From assembly GCA_040954595.2 (NCBI GenBank), contig CM082576.2, positions 15,004,001-15,068,000 of the forward strand: a DNA stretch of 64,000 bases, in the 5' to 3' direction. Positions 22,494 through 33,546 of this stretch are shown here, piece by piece (positions within the stretch are counted from its first letter, which is position 1; each line of letters begins with the position of its first letter). The position numbers and the translations under genes are program-made. Source of the DNA: Balanoglossus misakiensis (taxonomy: Eukaryota; Hemichordata). Below the pieces are notes generated by a model. That model was not told the DNA's origin and made no database searches. It was given only the letters and a program-made list of their open reading frames with translations.

Positions 22494-25400
22494 TCACTCA
22501 GAGGCAAAGGAACTCCCATTTCATGGCACACCTCTTCAATGCATTTCAACAAATGTTCAACATCTTCTTGGAATATGTGGCCCATTGTGCCGATACTGAA
22601 AGTGGACGCCACTTTACCAGAATATATCACTTGATCTGAAATGAAGAACACATACAGTGAGAAAGACGGTTTAAGTACATCTCTAACAAAAGAATACTGT
22701 GTTTTTATATTATTATTATAAGATCCGTCTTTTTAAAATAATAATTTGGAATGAAATGTTAAAATAAAATAGATAATAGTTGAATTTAGATAATACATGT
22801 AGTTGACTATAATCAATCACATTTCACTTTTCTTCATGTGCACACAAAATGGTATTAACAAACCTCTATCATTCAGTCTTCTGTAAAATTCTTGGAAATT
22901 AAAATTGGGATGTTTAGGATGGTGAAATGGAGTAATAATGTATTGACTGTCAGCTTCATTTACGAGTTCTCGGAAGCCCATTCTCTTCATGCCACCTCTC
23001 AATACTTCACTGTTCGTTTTGTATCTGAAAACAACAAAAAAAGGTTTGATGAGATTTAAATAAATACATTCTGATTATGAGAAAGCACACCAAATGCAAA
23101 CTACAGAATATGATTATCATCTAGCTATATGCAAAGGACTGGTTCAGGCATGTATGACAAAAGGGTCTCATCTTTCTTTTGATGGGGTCAGACACATCAA
23201 ACCTTGAAATTATTTTAATTAAATACCTCTAGGCCTCGTAGCATGTATTAACTTATACAAAACAAGAATGGATGGAAATTGGATATACCACTTTCTACTT
23301 TTATACAAAACCTTAAATGGACTTAATATGATGCCACTATTCTTGTTAAGGTGAATACCATGTATGTTGTCCACGTATTGACAGACATTGAAAGTACAGA
23401 TACTGGATATTCTGTCTGTTTTTTTGTCGTCTGCTTCATGTTTAATGCTCGGCACAGGGCACTCATGTTAACGTTCATTATACAACTTATATACAGTAAC
23501 ATTGATGTTAGGCTAATACAATACCACATTAACTCCAAAATTTTCACAGAATGTTAAAATTTTTAATTCAACTCCAATATAGCTAACCTTTGACACCTGC
23601 CTGCAACCCCTCCCTCAGCTTCATGTTCTAGTAAGGCTTGCTGGAATGCCAATATAGCGTGCGTTGGAGGAGTGAAGCGAAACTGATTGCGACCCTCTAG
23701 GTTCTCATATTCTGCCACCAGGTCTAGACAGGAACTCCTAGCAACACCTGAAATATGAAACGATCGTCTGTAAACCTGGAACTCTCAGACTCAGTATGTG
23801 GTCAAGTTGTGGGAGATGAAAACCAATGGCCGATACATCCATGTCATAAACTACGAAATTGGTAAAAAAATAGATATCATAAATGGAAATTTTTTTTCAT
23901 CATGACATCACTGTTTGCTATCATGTCATCTAACTCAACAATTCTAGCAAATATCTGATTGTTGATACTTTCTAAATGTGATTTCCTTATTTCAAAATTA
24001 GGGACAAATCCAAATGTCATAAAATACTGTGAAAGCCAAAATCATGCACCACTCACAAAATTACTGGTAAAAGCTGGATCCAATAGACAAGGTAGGCAAT
24101 TGATAAAACCTCAGTGACTCTAACTTTTGGCTATTTATTTGGTATTGTTCTCAACAAAGTTTGTATATAAGTAACAGCTAATGTCATTTTTGACAAATAA
24201 ATTTGAGTCCGCACTGAAATTCAAGTAATCAATAACAATACTGATCACTACAAAAGGCTGTGTTGGAAAACCAAATACTGAGCAATTCTTTATTTTTGAC
24301 ACAGTAGAACAAGAAACCACAGTTGATACCCAAAACAAAAATACTGAGAAAATCACCCAACATGAAACACACTCTTTTACCTTTGCACTGAAGCAGTCTG
24401 TCCTTCTGGGCGATGACATAGGCAAAACCTGGCACACTTTCCATGCATTTATTGGTTGGTCCAACTATGAAATGAACATTGCTTTTCTGAAGATCTAATG
24501 GCTCAGCACCAAAGGTGCATATGGCATCGACAAAATAGTTTGCTTCTGTTGAGTTAAAAAAAAGATTCTACTATTCTCACAGACAAATGAAAGCTGTTAC
24601 AGGAAGAACACTCCACTGATTTCAACGGAAAAATTGAATGAACGTTCGACCACTCACAACTGCTATCCCGCTTGTATGATATGAGAGTAAAAACTCACCC
24701 AAATTGAATAAATGGTGGAGACCGATTATTCATTTTGGTGAGTTTTTTCACTCTCGTATCTACAAGCGGGATGAAAGGTGTGTGTGGTTGAACGTTGATT
24801 CACTATATATCCACATGTAGAATAACATAAACAGTGTCTCGTATCAAACATAATAAATGGAAAAATGGCAGCAAGAGAGAGACTTTGTGCCTTTAAGTGT
24901 TTAAAAGTGATCCTATGAGTGTTAACACTATAGTTAAAATACCCATCCGATTAATAACAGAATACTTCACCTGGGTTGTATTTTTTAATGAGAGCTCCAA
25001 CTTCACTGATGGAATTGAACACACCAGATCCAGGTTCACAGTGGACCATGTAAACAGTAGTGAACACATCCTTCTTCAGACTCTCCTCAACTTTGCTCAC
25101 ATCAATTGGCCGGTCGTTTGGAAACTCTATCAGAGTGTGATCCACAGCCAACACTTTGATCATCTGAGTTAATCTTCCATATGATCCGTTTTCAAGAATG
25201 AGAACCTGTGAGAATAAGTGGAGTTTATGAGCGAATGATGTAGTTTAAAGTTCTAACAAGTTCGCCTGCTGTGGAACTTTACCTAGAACTTCATCACCTA
25301 TCCATGGCTGACATCAATTTGTACGTTTGTGCATAAAAACCATCTTTGAGGTTTGTGATGTGTTTCCTGTTCAAAGCTCAACTGATGGCATTTTGTACAT

Positions 25401-27023
25401 CTGTGATGTGCATAATATATCATCAGGCAACCAACCAATCTGAGTATTGTACAATGTATTGACCTATAGGTACCTATGTTTTTGTAAGGGAAAGTGTTTT
25501 GGTGTGCAAGGAATGCTTAACATTTAAGGATATTATTAGGATACGCTTAGAGAGACAGAAAGTCAGAAGTGCGGAGTTACTCCCAGAAGGATGAGAAAGA
25601 GAACTGGATCATGTTTTAACCAGCTGTTACATTAAATTGGAAGAAGTCTCAAAAGACAAACGTGTCAGACACTGACAGTGTTATTGAAACTATTCCAAGT
25701 GTAATTAACCAGAGGACAGAATGCAGTGAGCATTAGTCTATTGATGTGACTAATAAAATGATGACTTTAAGCAGCATTAAGCAGTTATACTTTGCCAGCT
25801 TTTCTTGGAACAATAGTAGAAAGCACTGCTTCAATGGCATATGTGCCACTTCCTTGCATTAAAACCGATGTGTAGATGTCTGGCGAAGCACCTGCAAGAA
25901 GCAATTTATCAAATACAAGAGATAGCATGAAATGTCTACAATCTAGGCTAAAGCATAATTTAGATAATGAAATGGTATTAAAATTTGGGAGTCTTTCGCA
26001 AAACATTGTTCAAAACAAAAAATGTGTTTCTAATGTTATTTATGGGTGTATTTTGTACAAGCACACATTGGTGCTTGGAATATTGCTCAGGGACAATCTC
26101 AAACTGTTGCAAAAGTTCAATAACAGCGTTTTGTTTAGATAAAAAGAACTTAAAAAGTGCTAAGTATGTGTGAAGTGGTTTGCTATGGAATTGTGGAGAC
26201 CCTCTCAAAATTTTTAATAGTTACTTTTTTTTTACTACTGGGGAATTTAGTTTAGAATGTTCTTGATACTGTTACTAAGGGTTTGATGTATTAAAAACAC
26301 ATGCGAATTTGAAACATTGATAAAACATACCTGCAATTTCCAATAATTTCTTTCTTATAAATTTGATTGCACCAGTAAATTCCACATCTCTGGTGTTGAT
26401 ATCTTTGAGCATAGCTTGCTTTGTGGTTAAGCTGATGCCTGGGGATAGTGTGAACAGCTTCTTGTCACCTGTTAATAAATTAATGAGAGTTATAATTCAA
26501 GTGTAGTGAAACATTTGCAAATTACCCTGGTACTGTTTATTTTTAATTCAACAAAAGACAACTTCAACAACAACAACAACAACCATTGTTGTTGTTGGAA
26601 TGATACTTTGTGTGACTGCAGTGAAAATTTTACTATAAAGGTATTTTGGAATTTCTCAGTGTACATTGCATCACACTGCTTATGCAACATCCATTCCTGT
26701 GCACGTGGAAAAATAATTTGGCAAAAAAAGGGCAAACCAGAAAACAAAGACCGATGAACACTTTCATGTACGTTCTAGGTTTTGCCTGGTGTTTTGCCGT
26801 CCGCAGAATATAGTGCTACAGACTGACAGTACTGCAGCAAAGCTTCGACCATAGACAACTGGGTTGAACTTGAAGTGCGCAAACACATGTGACATGCATT
26901 GGTCATTCTGCTGACTGTCCACTTACCTTTTACGCTTGACATTATTCCTCGTTTGATTGATGCAAAAGGACTGCAAAATCTACTAGTATAACAGACTCCA
27001 AATCTCCGAATGGAAGCGTACAT
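22490..27023 (-). CDS. 2-aminoethylphosphonate:pyruvate transaminase-like, gene B, with putative transit peptide
   Basis: Eight exons in coding order: 26927-27023, 26331-26468, 25791-25891, 24971-25205, 24381-24545, 23588-23747, 22864-23024, 22490-22635. They sum to 401 codons (400 residues). Every intron matches paralogue A in position and phase, so the two are tandem duplicates. The N-terminus ([16 protein letters not shown], continuing to SIKRG) is Arg/Ser-rich with no acidic residue and looks like a mitochondrial transit peptide. The fold motifs remain: [25 protein letters not shown] with the PLP Lys at about residue 223, and [10 protein letters not shown]. Several motifs conserved in A and PhnW have changed: TPGP to LSPG, CETSSG to CEPGSG, DAMSSFG to DAICTFG, SSANKC to GPTNKC. 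Class V aminotransferase chemistry is likely, but the substrate may differ. Confidence 0.87.
24124..24352. repeat. Dispersed repeat family 4, partial copy
   Basis: The right part (caagaaaccacagttgatacccaaaacaaaaatactgagaaaat) matches segments at 39170-39516 and 55771-56094. A short inverted piece lies at ~7790-7875. Noncoding interspersed repeat of unknown class, in intron 5 of transaminase B. Confidence 0.65.
24637..24896. mobile_element. MITE family 1, right part, in intron 4 of transaminase B
   Basis: Carries the inner hairpin (gttcgaccactcacaac ... gtgtgtggttgaacg) and the right end (ggcagcaagagagagactttgtgcctttaa). The left TTAA end is lost. Confidence 0.8.
26562..26597. repeat. (CAA)n/(TTG)n hairpin
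   Basis: Several CAA triplets followed by ccattgttgttgttgg form a small perfect inverted repeat in intron 1 of transaminase B. Confidence 0.8.
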
Positions 27024-27191
27024 TTAGTTCAATTGAAGAAACAGCAGACGGATTTATCCTGCAGCGTGCAATCATCCAGGCCACCTTTCACCTTTGACCT
27101 CATTGTGCGCGTGCGCAGTACGATTTCCGCCATTTTATTTACCGTGCACATGAGAAACCGAAATAGAGAGAGGAACACATAGAAAACTATA
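27024..27191. promoter_or_regulatory. Compact bidirectional promoter between transaminase B and PSMA3
   Basis: Only 168 bp separate the two start codons. The interval is GC-rich for this window. It has an 11/12 match to the NRF-1 palindrome (TGCGCGTGCGCA, 27106-27117; consensus TGCGCATGCGCA) and a CCGCCATTTT block (27127-27136) resembling an inverted YY1 site. No TATA box is seen. These are motif matches only. Confidence 0.65.
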
Positions 27192-30100
27192 ATGAGTTCA
27201 ATCGGTACTGGGGTAAGTCTTACAGCTTTTCAATTTCCCGTTTACCTCGCTTTAGTGAACGAGCGAAAACTTGTCCTCAGTGAATCGCAACCACGGTACA
27301 CCATGTGCTTGCGACACCGGGTGACAGTGAGTTGACAAAACTTGAACAGCCCGGGGTTGTTGTATGGTGACTATGGGTGATGCCATGGATGGATGGATCA
27401 TGTTCACAGCACATCAATGCCGTGGAAAAAAGCGACTGGCTCCAGTATTGATCACATTCAAGTGTTGAATAAATAGTATCGAGCCTTTTGTTACACACCA
27501 GAAATGGAAAAGGGGAAATACTCATTTCCAGTTCCACTGCATTCTCTGTCAGCAGAGTCAGTAGAATGGAAATGAACATGAAAATTAGTGAACCATTTGA
27601 ACATCCAACAGACTTTTAAAGTGTAGGACATTCATTACTTTTAATCATTTAATTTGATATGACCAATTATTATAATGTATAAAAGTAAGTATTTACAATT
27701 CCAAGCAATGATTTCTTTGATGCTGTCAATTACAATACAGTATATTGGAATACATCATCATGTGGGCATGAGACTGTGATTACATATTTATGACATACCC
27801 CAAATTGGTACGATATTATCACATTGTAGGTTTTGCTATAATGACTGGTTGTCCATAGATCAGATCATCAGCATTCAAACTGCTATTTATCAGATATGAT
27901 TTGAGTTTTAGTTTGTCCCAAAAGCAAGATGGCATCGTGCATATGCATGACTCATGAAAAACCTGTGGAGAGTTAATGCCATATTGTTTTGAGATAAATA
28001 AATTGAAATTATGCCCTGGAATAAACTGATTTTAAACATGATTTATTAAAACTGACATTGATTTAAATTTCACAGCATATTTGTTCTTCCATTTTGTTGA
28101 CATTATACTATAGACTACTCTTAATTAGAAAGCAGATTTCAAGTCTTTTCAATTTATGAGTTGTCTGTTCAGGAATAAGCTGGCCTCTTGGATCATTTTG
28201 ATAAGTGTTTTTCTTTAGAACTACACTAAGTACCCATCCGAGATCTTCATTGTTTGTACAAAGTAGTATTCAGCAGATATGAACAGCGCCCTCAATTGGC
28301 AAAACTTGCAGGTTCTCTTTGAGAAAGCCGAAAATGTGAAATAACTTTTTTAATGGTTTAATCTCTCCACAGTATGATCTATCTGCGTCTCAGTTTTCAC
28401 CTGATGGGAGAGTATTTCAAGTTGAATATGCACTTAAAGCTGTAGAAAACAGTGGGTGAGTAGAGAAAATTGTGCATTTGTTCAGAAAATAAAAGTTATA
28501 TCTGCCGTGTAGAGAGTAAGCTGAAGTTAGTATACTCATACATTGTGAACCAACAAGTTGCATTACCCAATTTGCTGACCCTTCATTTCAGCACTGCTGT
28601 TGGTATACGTGGCAAAGATGGTGTGGTGTTTGGAGTGGAAAAACTTGTCTTGTCTAAGCTCTATGAAGCAGGGGCCAACAAAAGAATATTCCATATTGAC
28701 AGGCATATTGGCATGGTAAGTGTCTTTGTATGAATTGTTCCAGTCTTTTGAAATCTTTTCAACATGTATTGAGTATTCTCTATAACTATTAAAAGTTCTG
28801 TGTACATTGGTTTTAAAGTATACATTTATGTTACATACATACCAGAAGTTGATGGAAAAATGTTTTTTGTTTGCCAACTGCATACATTCTGGTTAATGTC
28901 TAAATAATCTTAGATCTGTAAATGTGTGAAATATTTGTATGTACTAATTATAGTATTATCATTTCCTCTGTAGGCTGTACTAATTATAGTATTATCATTT
29001 CCTCTGTAGGCTGTTGCTGGTCTTCTTGCAGATGCTAGACAGGTAAAAGTCTTGCTTACGCTTGTTTCCAAGAAATTGCATGTGAGGTTGACACAGACAT
29101 TAGCATGCTTTCATGTGTTTTGCTTTTTCTGTCTCTTGTTTAGTAATTTTCAGAAAGTGACATTAAATGAAAGTGACTGCAGCTTGATTTGACTTCTACA
29201 ATGTATGCTGTCACTGCACCAACGCCACACTTACTGTCTGCGAGTGTGAGTATTATGTAATTGACAACTTAATTATTTTACATTTTAGATTGTTGAAACT
29301 GCCAGAGAAGAAGCTGCTAATTACAGATCTGTGTATGGTTCTCCCATTCCTCTCAAGGTAAATTCTGCAGTTTCCACTTGCCACATAAGGCAATCCCAGT
29401 CTGTGCTCCTATTTGCCATGTATACACATGACAGTATAGGCTGGAGAAAAAGGCTGAATGTTCTTTGTTTGTTCAATTGATAATTTTGTACAAGTAATCA
29501 TCCACCTGTAATATGTTGTTTATGGATATGAAATACTTTACTTGCTGGACACTGTCTTTGACTACATGTCCAAACAGTTTCTTTTTTTTTCAATCCGCAC
29601 AATTTCCATTCCAAAATTCATGTCATTTCGCAGAATATTTCACACCAATTACCCTGGAGTTTCACAATCAAAATATTCCTGTTTATATAACCTGCTAGTT
29701 TATAGCTCTTTTGTGTGTTGACGTCTAACATTATCAGTTGTAGGTACCAAGTATATACCTGTAAACGTGTATAATAATATTAGCAGTGGACTTGTCTTCA
29801 TACATCCCAATCCCTTCAGCTGCAATAGCCCTTGTCTTTCTCAAAACTGTGAGACTTTAAACAAAAATAATAATGACAACAGGAATTCTCTTCTAATGTG
29901 AATGATTCCCAGAACTTCCGACAAAAATTATCAGGAATGTGTCCCCTCGTAACCATGCAAACATATTTTTGGTACAAAATTTGTACTTAGATTATACTGT
30001 ATGCATATGTTAGCTATAAATTTTAATTTGTGTACAAAGCATCTGACATAAACTTTTCTCTGATATTCAGTACCTTACAGATAGAGTAGCTATGTACATT

Positions 30101-32017
30101 CACCAGTACACACTGTATAGCTCCATTAGACCATTTGGTTGTAGGTAAGTTTCCTTTACAGTCAGAAGATCTCTCCTCTTCTTATGTGTTGTGGTATGTC
30201 AAAGTGTATGATAAATGGCCTATGTGTGATGTCTGCGTCTTAATAGAAAGAACAATTGTGAAAGGGACAAAGTCTCTCTCTCACTGCCCTTTTTCCATTA
30301 ATTATGTTTGATACAAGACACTGTTTTTTTTATTCTACATTTGGATATACTGTATAATAGATGACCGTTCGACCACACACAACTTTCATTCCGTTTGTAT
30401 GATATGAGAATAAAAACTTGCCCAAAATGAATAAATGGTAAAGACTGATTATTCATTTTGGCGAGTTTTTTCACTTTTGTATCTACAAGCGGGATGGAAA
30501 GTGTGTGTGGTTGAACTTGATTCACTATATATCACACACTTGGTTAATTTAGTTAAGTTTCGGGACTGTTGCAGATTGTGGCGTAAGATCAACTAACAAT
30601 TTTGTTTTCATTATGTGATAAATCTGTATGTCTACAGAAAATGAATTTTTCTTTTTCTATTTTTACTCAGTTTTATATTGAGTTCATATGACCAGGATGG
30701 TGCACACATGTATTGTATAGATCCCTCAGGAGTGGCATTGGTATGTAACTGGTTTTTTTTTCAATGGTTCAAAACAAATGTTGCATCTATGGGGATTTAC
30801 TAAGCAAATGTCTGACAGCTGATTTGTAAGCAAGTGGATAGAATAACATGAAAGTCTCTTTCTGGTTATAATTTCAAATTTGGTGATCACAATTTGATGA
30901 AAAAAAATGAAAATTTCAATCTGAGCAAGTTGTTGAATGTAGTTTGGCCATTACAGTGAATCTTAGGTTGACATTTTATGTCTGATTATGCTTCTAATCT
31001 AACATCTACAATTTTAATGTTTATTGAATACTTCTGTTATTATCAGATTTTCTTTTTTTTTTTGCTCTTACAAAGGGTTACCATGGTTGTGCGACAGGAA
31101 AGGCAAAACAAGCTGCAAAGACAGAAATAGAAAAACTGAAAATGCAAGATATGTCAATGAAAGACCTAGTGAAAGAAGTCGCTAAAATGTAAGTCCAGTC
31201 TGCACAAGAAGTGGCCTTTTCCAGTACCGTTTTATCGTGGGTGTTGTGGTTTGGCATTTTCAGAGATTATTTGTTGATTGTGAAAGACTGCACTGGCCAT
31301 TTCTGGAACAGGGCTGTGATGGAGTGACAAGTTTGAATTTGCCCGATGTCTTACACTACACACATGCTGGAATTTACGACTTTGTGACACAGCTGGCTCA
31401 CAGTGCTAAAACTGCATAATTTACAGAGTGAAATCAGATTGGGTGAAATAAAAAGAAAAAGCTTAACATTGCCATTATTGGCATGCCAGATAATTCCTTC
31501 AGATCTTACCTTTTACTGAAAAAAACAGTATTTTGTACATTTTGTTGGTTTTCCACATTTTTATCACCAATGTGAATTAATATAAACTATATATGTTTTT
31601 TCTCCCTCAAAACCAAATAGAATTTATATAGTTCACGATGAAGTCAAGGACAAATCGTTTGAGTTGGAACTAAGTTGGGTTGGTGAAGCAACCAATGGTA
31701 AACATCAGTTAGTTCCCAAGGATATTGCTGTGGAGGCTGAGAAATATGCAAAGGTAAATAGATGAAATCAAAGGAAATTTAAGCTTTCTACTGTCTATGG
31801 CAAAATCCAGTATTTGAATTGATAAGAATCTTGTATACAATAGACAAAATGAATTATTAGTGAAGTCTCATAGCAGTAAGATGTGTGAATTTCCTCCTAT
31901 GTTGTATTTTTATGATTAACGATTTGTTAAAATTCATTCTTTGATTCAACTTTGCACATTTTATCTCGACAGGAATCATTGGAAGAGGAAAGTGATTCAG
32001 ATGACGACGATCTCTAA
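27192..32017 (+). CDS. PSMA3: Proteasome 20S alpha-7 subunit (alpha type-3)
   Basis: Ten exons: 27192-27212, 28373-28455, 28592-28715, 29010-29042, 29289-29357, 30071-30144, 30671-30740, 31076-31188, 31621-31753, 31973-32017. They total 255 codons, the size of human PSMA3. The protein opens [19 protein letters not shown], the alpha-subunit N-terminal helix signature, followed by [13 protein letters not shown]. It continues with [51 protein letters not shown] and [12 protein letters not shown]. It ends in the acidic tail [11 protein letters not shown]-type that is characteristic of alpha type-3. As an alpha subunit it forms the outer gate ring and has no catalytic Thr. Start and splice phases are unambiguous. 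A polyadenylation signal (AATAAA) is at 32466-32471. Confidence 0.98.
28940..29011 (+). repeat. 36-bp tandem duplication of a splice acceptor before PSMA3 exon 4
   Basis: Two identical 36-bp units contain the pyrimidine tract, TAG and the first two exon bases. The functional acceptor is the second (exon starts 29010). Use of the first would insert 12 codons, the last being TAG. Confidence 0.9.
30260..30532. mobile_element. MITE family 1, left part, in intron 6 of PSMA3
   Basis: Begins aaagggacaaagtctctctctcactgccctttttccattaattatg and keeps the inner hairpin (cgttcgaccacacacaact / tgtgtgtggttgaac). The right TTAA end is missing. Confidence 0.82.
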
Positions 32018-33546
32018 GCTCAAGTGCACACCAAAACAAGTGTTCAATACAATATTTTTTCGTGATGTCATTTTAGAAGGTCTGCCCTTGACCATGTTTG
32101 CTTGGACTGTTTCATGGTTATCTCAGTTTAAGTACAGAGTTGAACCCAGAGAAATTCATTCCAAGTCTTTAAATGCAGGATTTTGGATATACACCAGTGA
32201 CTTCATATTACCATATAGTGATGGATTTATCATGGGCAAGATACAGATTCTTTTGCCTACATTAAAGTCATTTAACTTTATTTAAAAAATGGAATTGTAG
32301 GTCATTCAGTGTTCTTTAATGAAATAGCAACAGGTTAATGCCATGTTTGAGAGGAAAGACAAATAGACACTCTTATGTCAGTGCACAATTTTCAGTATAA
32401 ACCTGTATCAATTTTGTGTAATAGTGAACATTTCTTTTATAGGGTAAAACCAAAATATCCTTTTCAATAAATCTGTCATGAAATTCTCCATGACGCTGTC
32501 TCAGTGTTTTACTCAGTTTATGTGTGATTGGTTGCAGGTGTATTGTACCGTTATCAAATTGCAAGTGGGTTTATTTTGTTCTCAAATGATAACCCAAATG
32601 ATAATTACACATCCTAATGATGAATATATTACCACAAAAAGAGCTACAATACATGGAAATTCATTTCTGATGACATATATACTAAGTGCTAATAGAAAGG
32701 TTTCTACACAAGTAAGGTACAAAGAGTTTCCATGACTTCTCTCCACCATTAGATTTCCTTATTTAAGAAATTTTAAAACACAATAGCTTACACCATTTTA
32801 TAAAACTGGAATCCTGCATGTCGTCACGAATATCTATCAATACTGTCTAAACTATCTCCTATAAAAGTGTGCATGAATAAGAAAATATATTGAGGGTTTA
32901 TGAAGTTTGCTCCAGTGAGAATTTGAAACCAATGATCATCAACCTTTAACTCTAAAAAGTTTTTACATTACAACTGTACTTGCAGCAAACGTTACAAAAT
33001 TATAAACTTTCCTCAAATTTTTCTATGGTCAATTGAAATTGCACAAGAAAATAGTATATTGGGATAATTTATGTATTATACTTATTTCAGTATGTTTAGG
33101 TCAAAGAAATAAAACTTTGCAGACTGGCAATGAATGAATGATTGAAGAAAAACAAGAAATGTCCGAAGAGCTTGAGTAGCATTGTATGTCTCTACACCAA
33201 CTAATAGTGCTGTAAATGAATAAACAAGCAAAAATCCCAGCTGTTTATCACCAAGAAGAGTTTTTTGCAAAGAAAGGTATTTAAACGTGCGTCCCAAAAA
33301 CCTGTGCTCTATTTTTTCCACATTTTGGCCATATTTATCATCTTCACAAAGACCACCAATACTTGACAAGTATTTCTAAAATCTACACATTGTTGAATGT
33401 TAATATTTCTAAAATGATAGGATGATGTGAAAGATTTTCTCAGTAATAGTTTGTACAAATATTCTTGGCTGTGATGGGTCTTGCAAGCTGGCAACACACC
33501 ATCTTCGTTGAAAGTAGCTTTAAAATGTCCAATCCTTCATGTAGTG
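32018..33546. other. PSMA3 3' UTR and the likely ssSPT-2 3' UTR (convergent genes)
   Basis: No coding sequence recognised. PSMA3 transcripts probably end just after the AATAAA at 32466. The remainder would be the trailer of the minus-strand ssSPT-2 gene. Confidence 0.55.
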
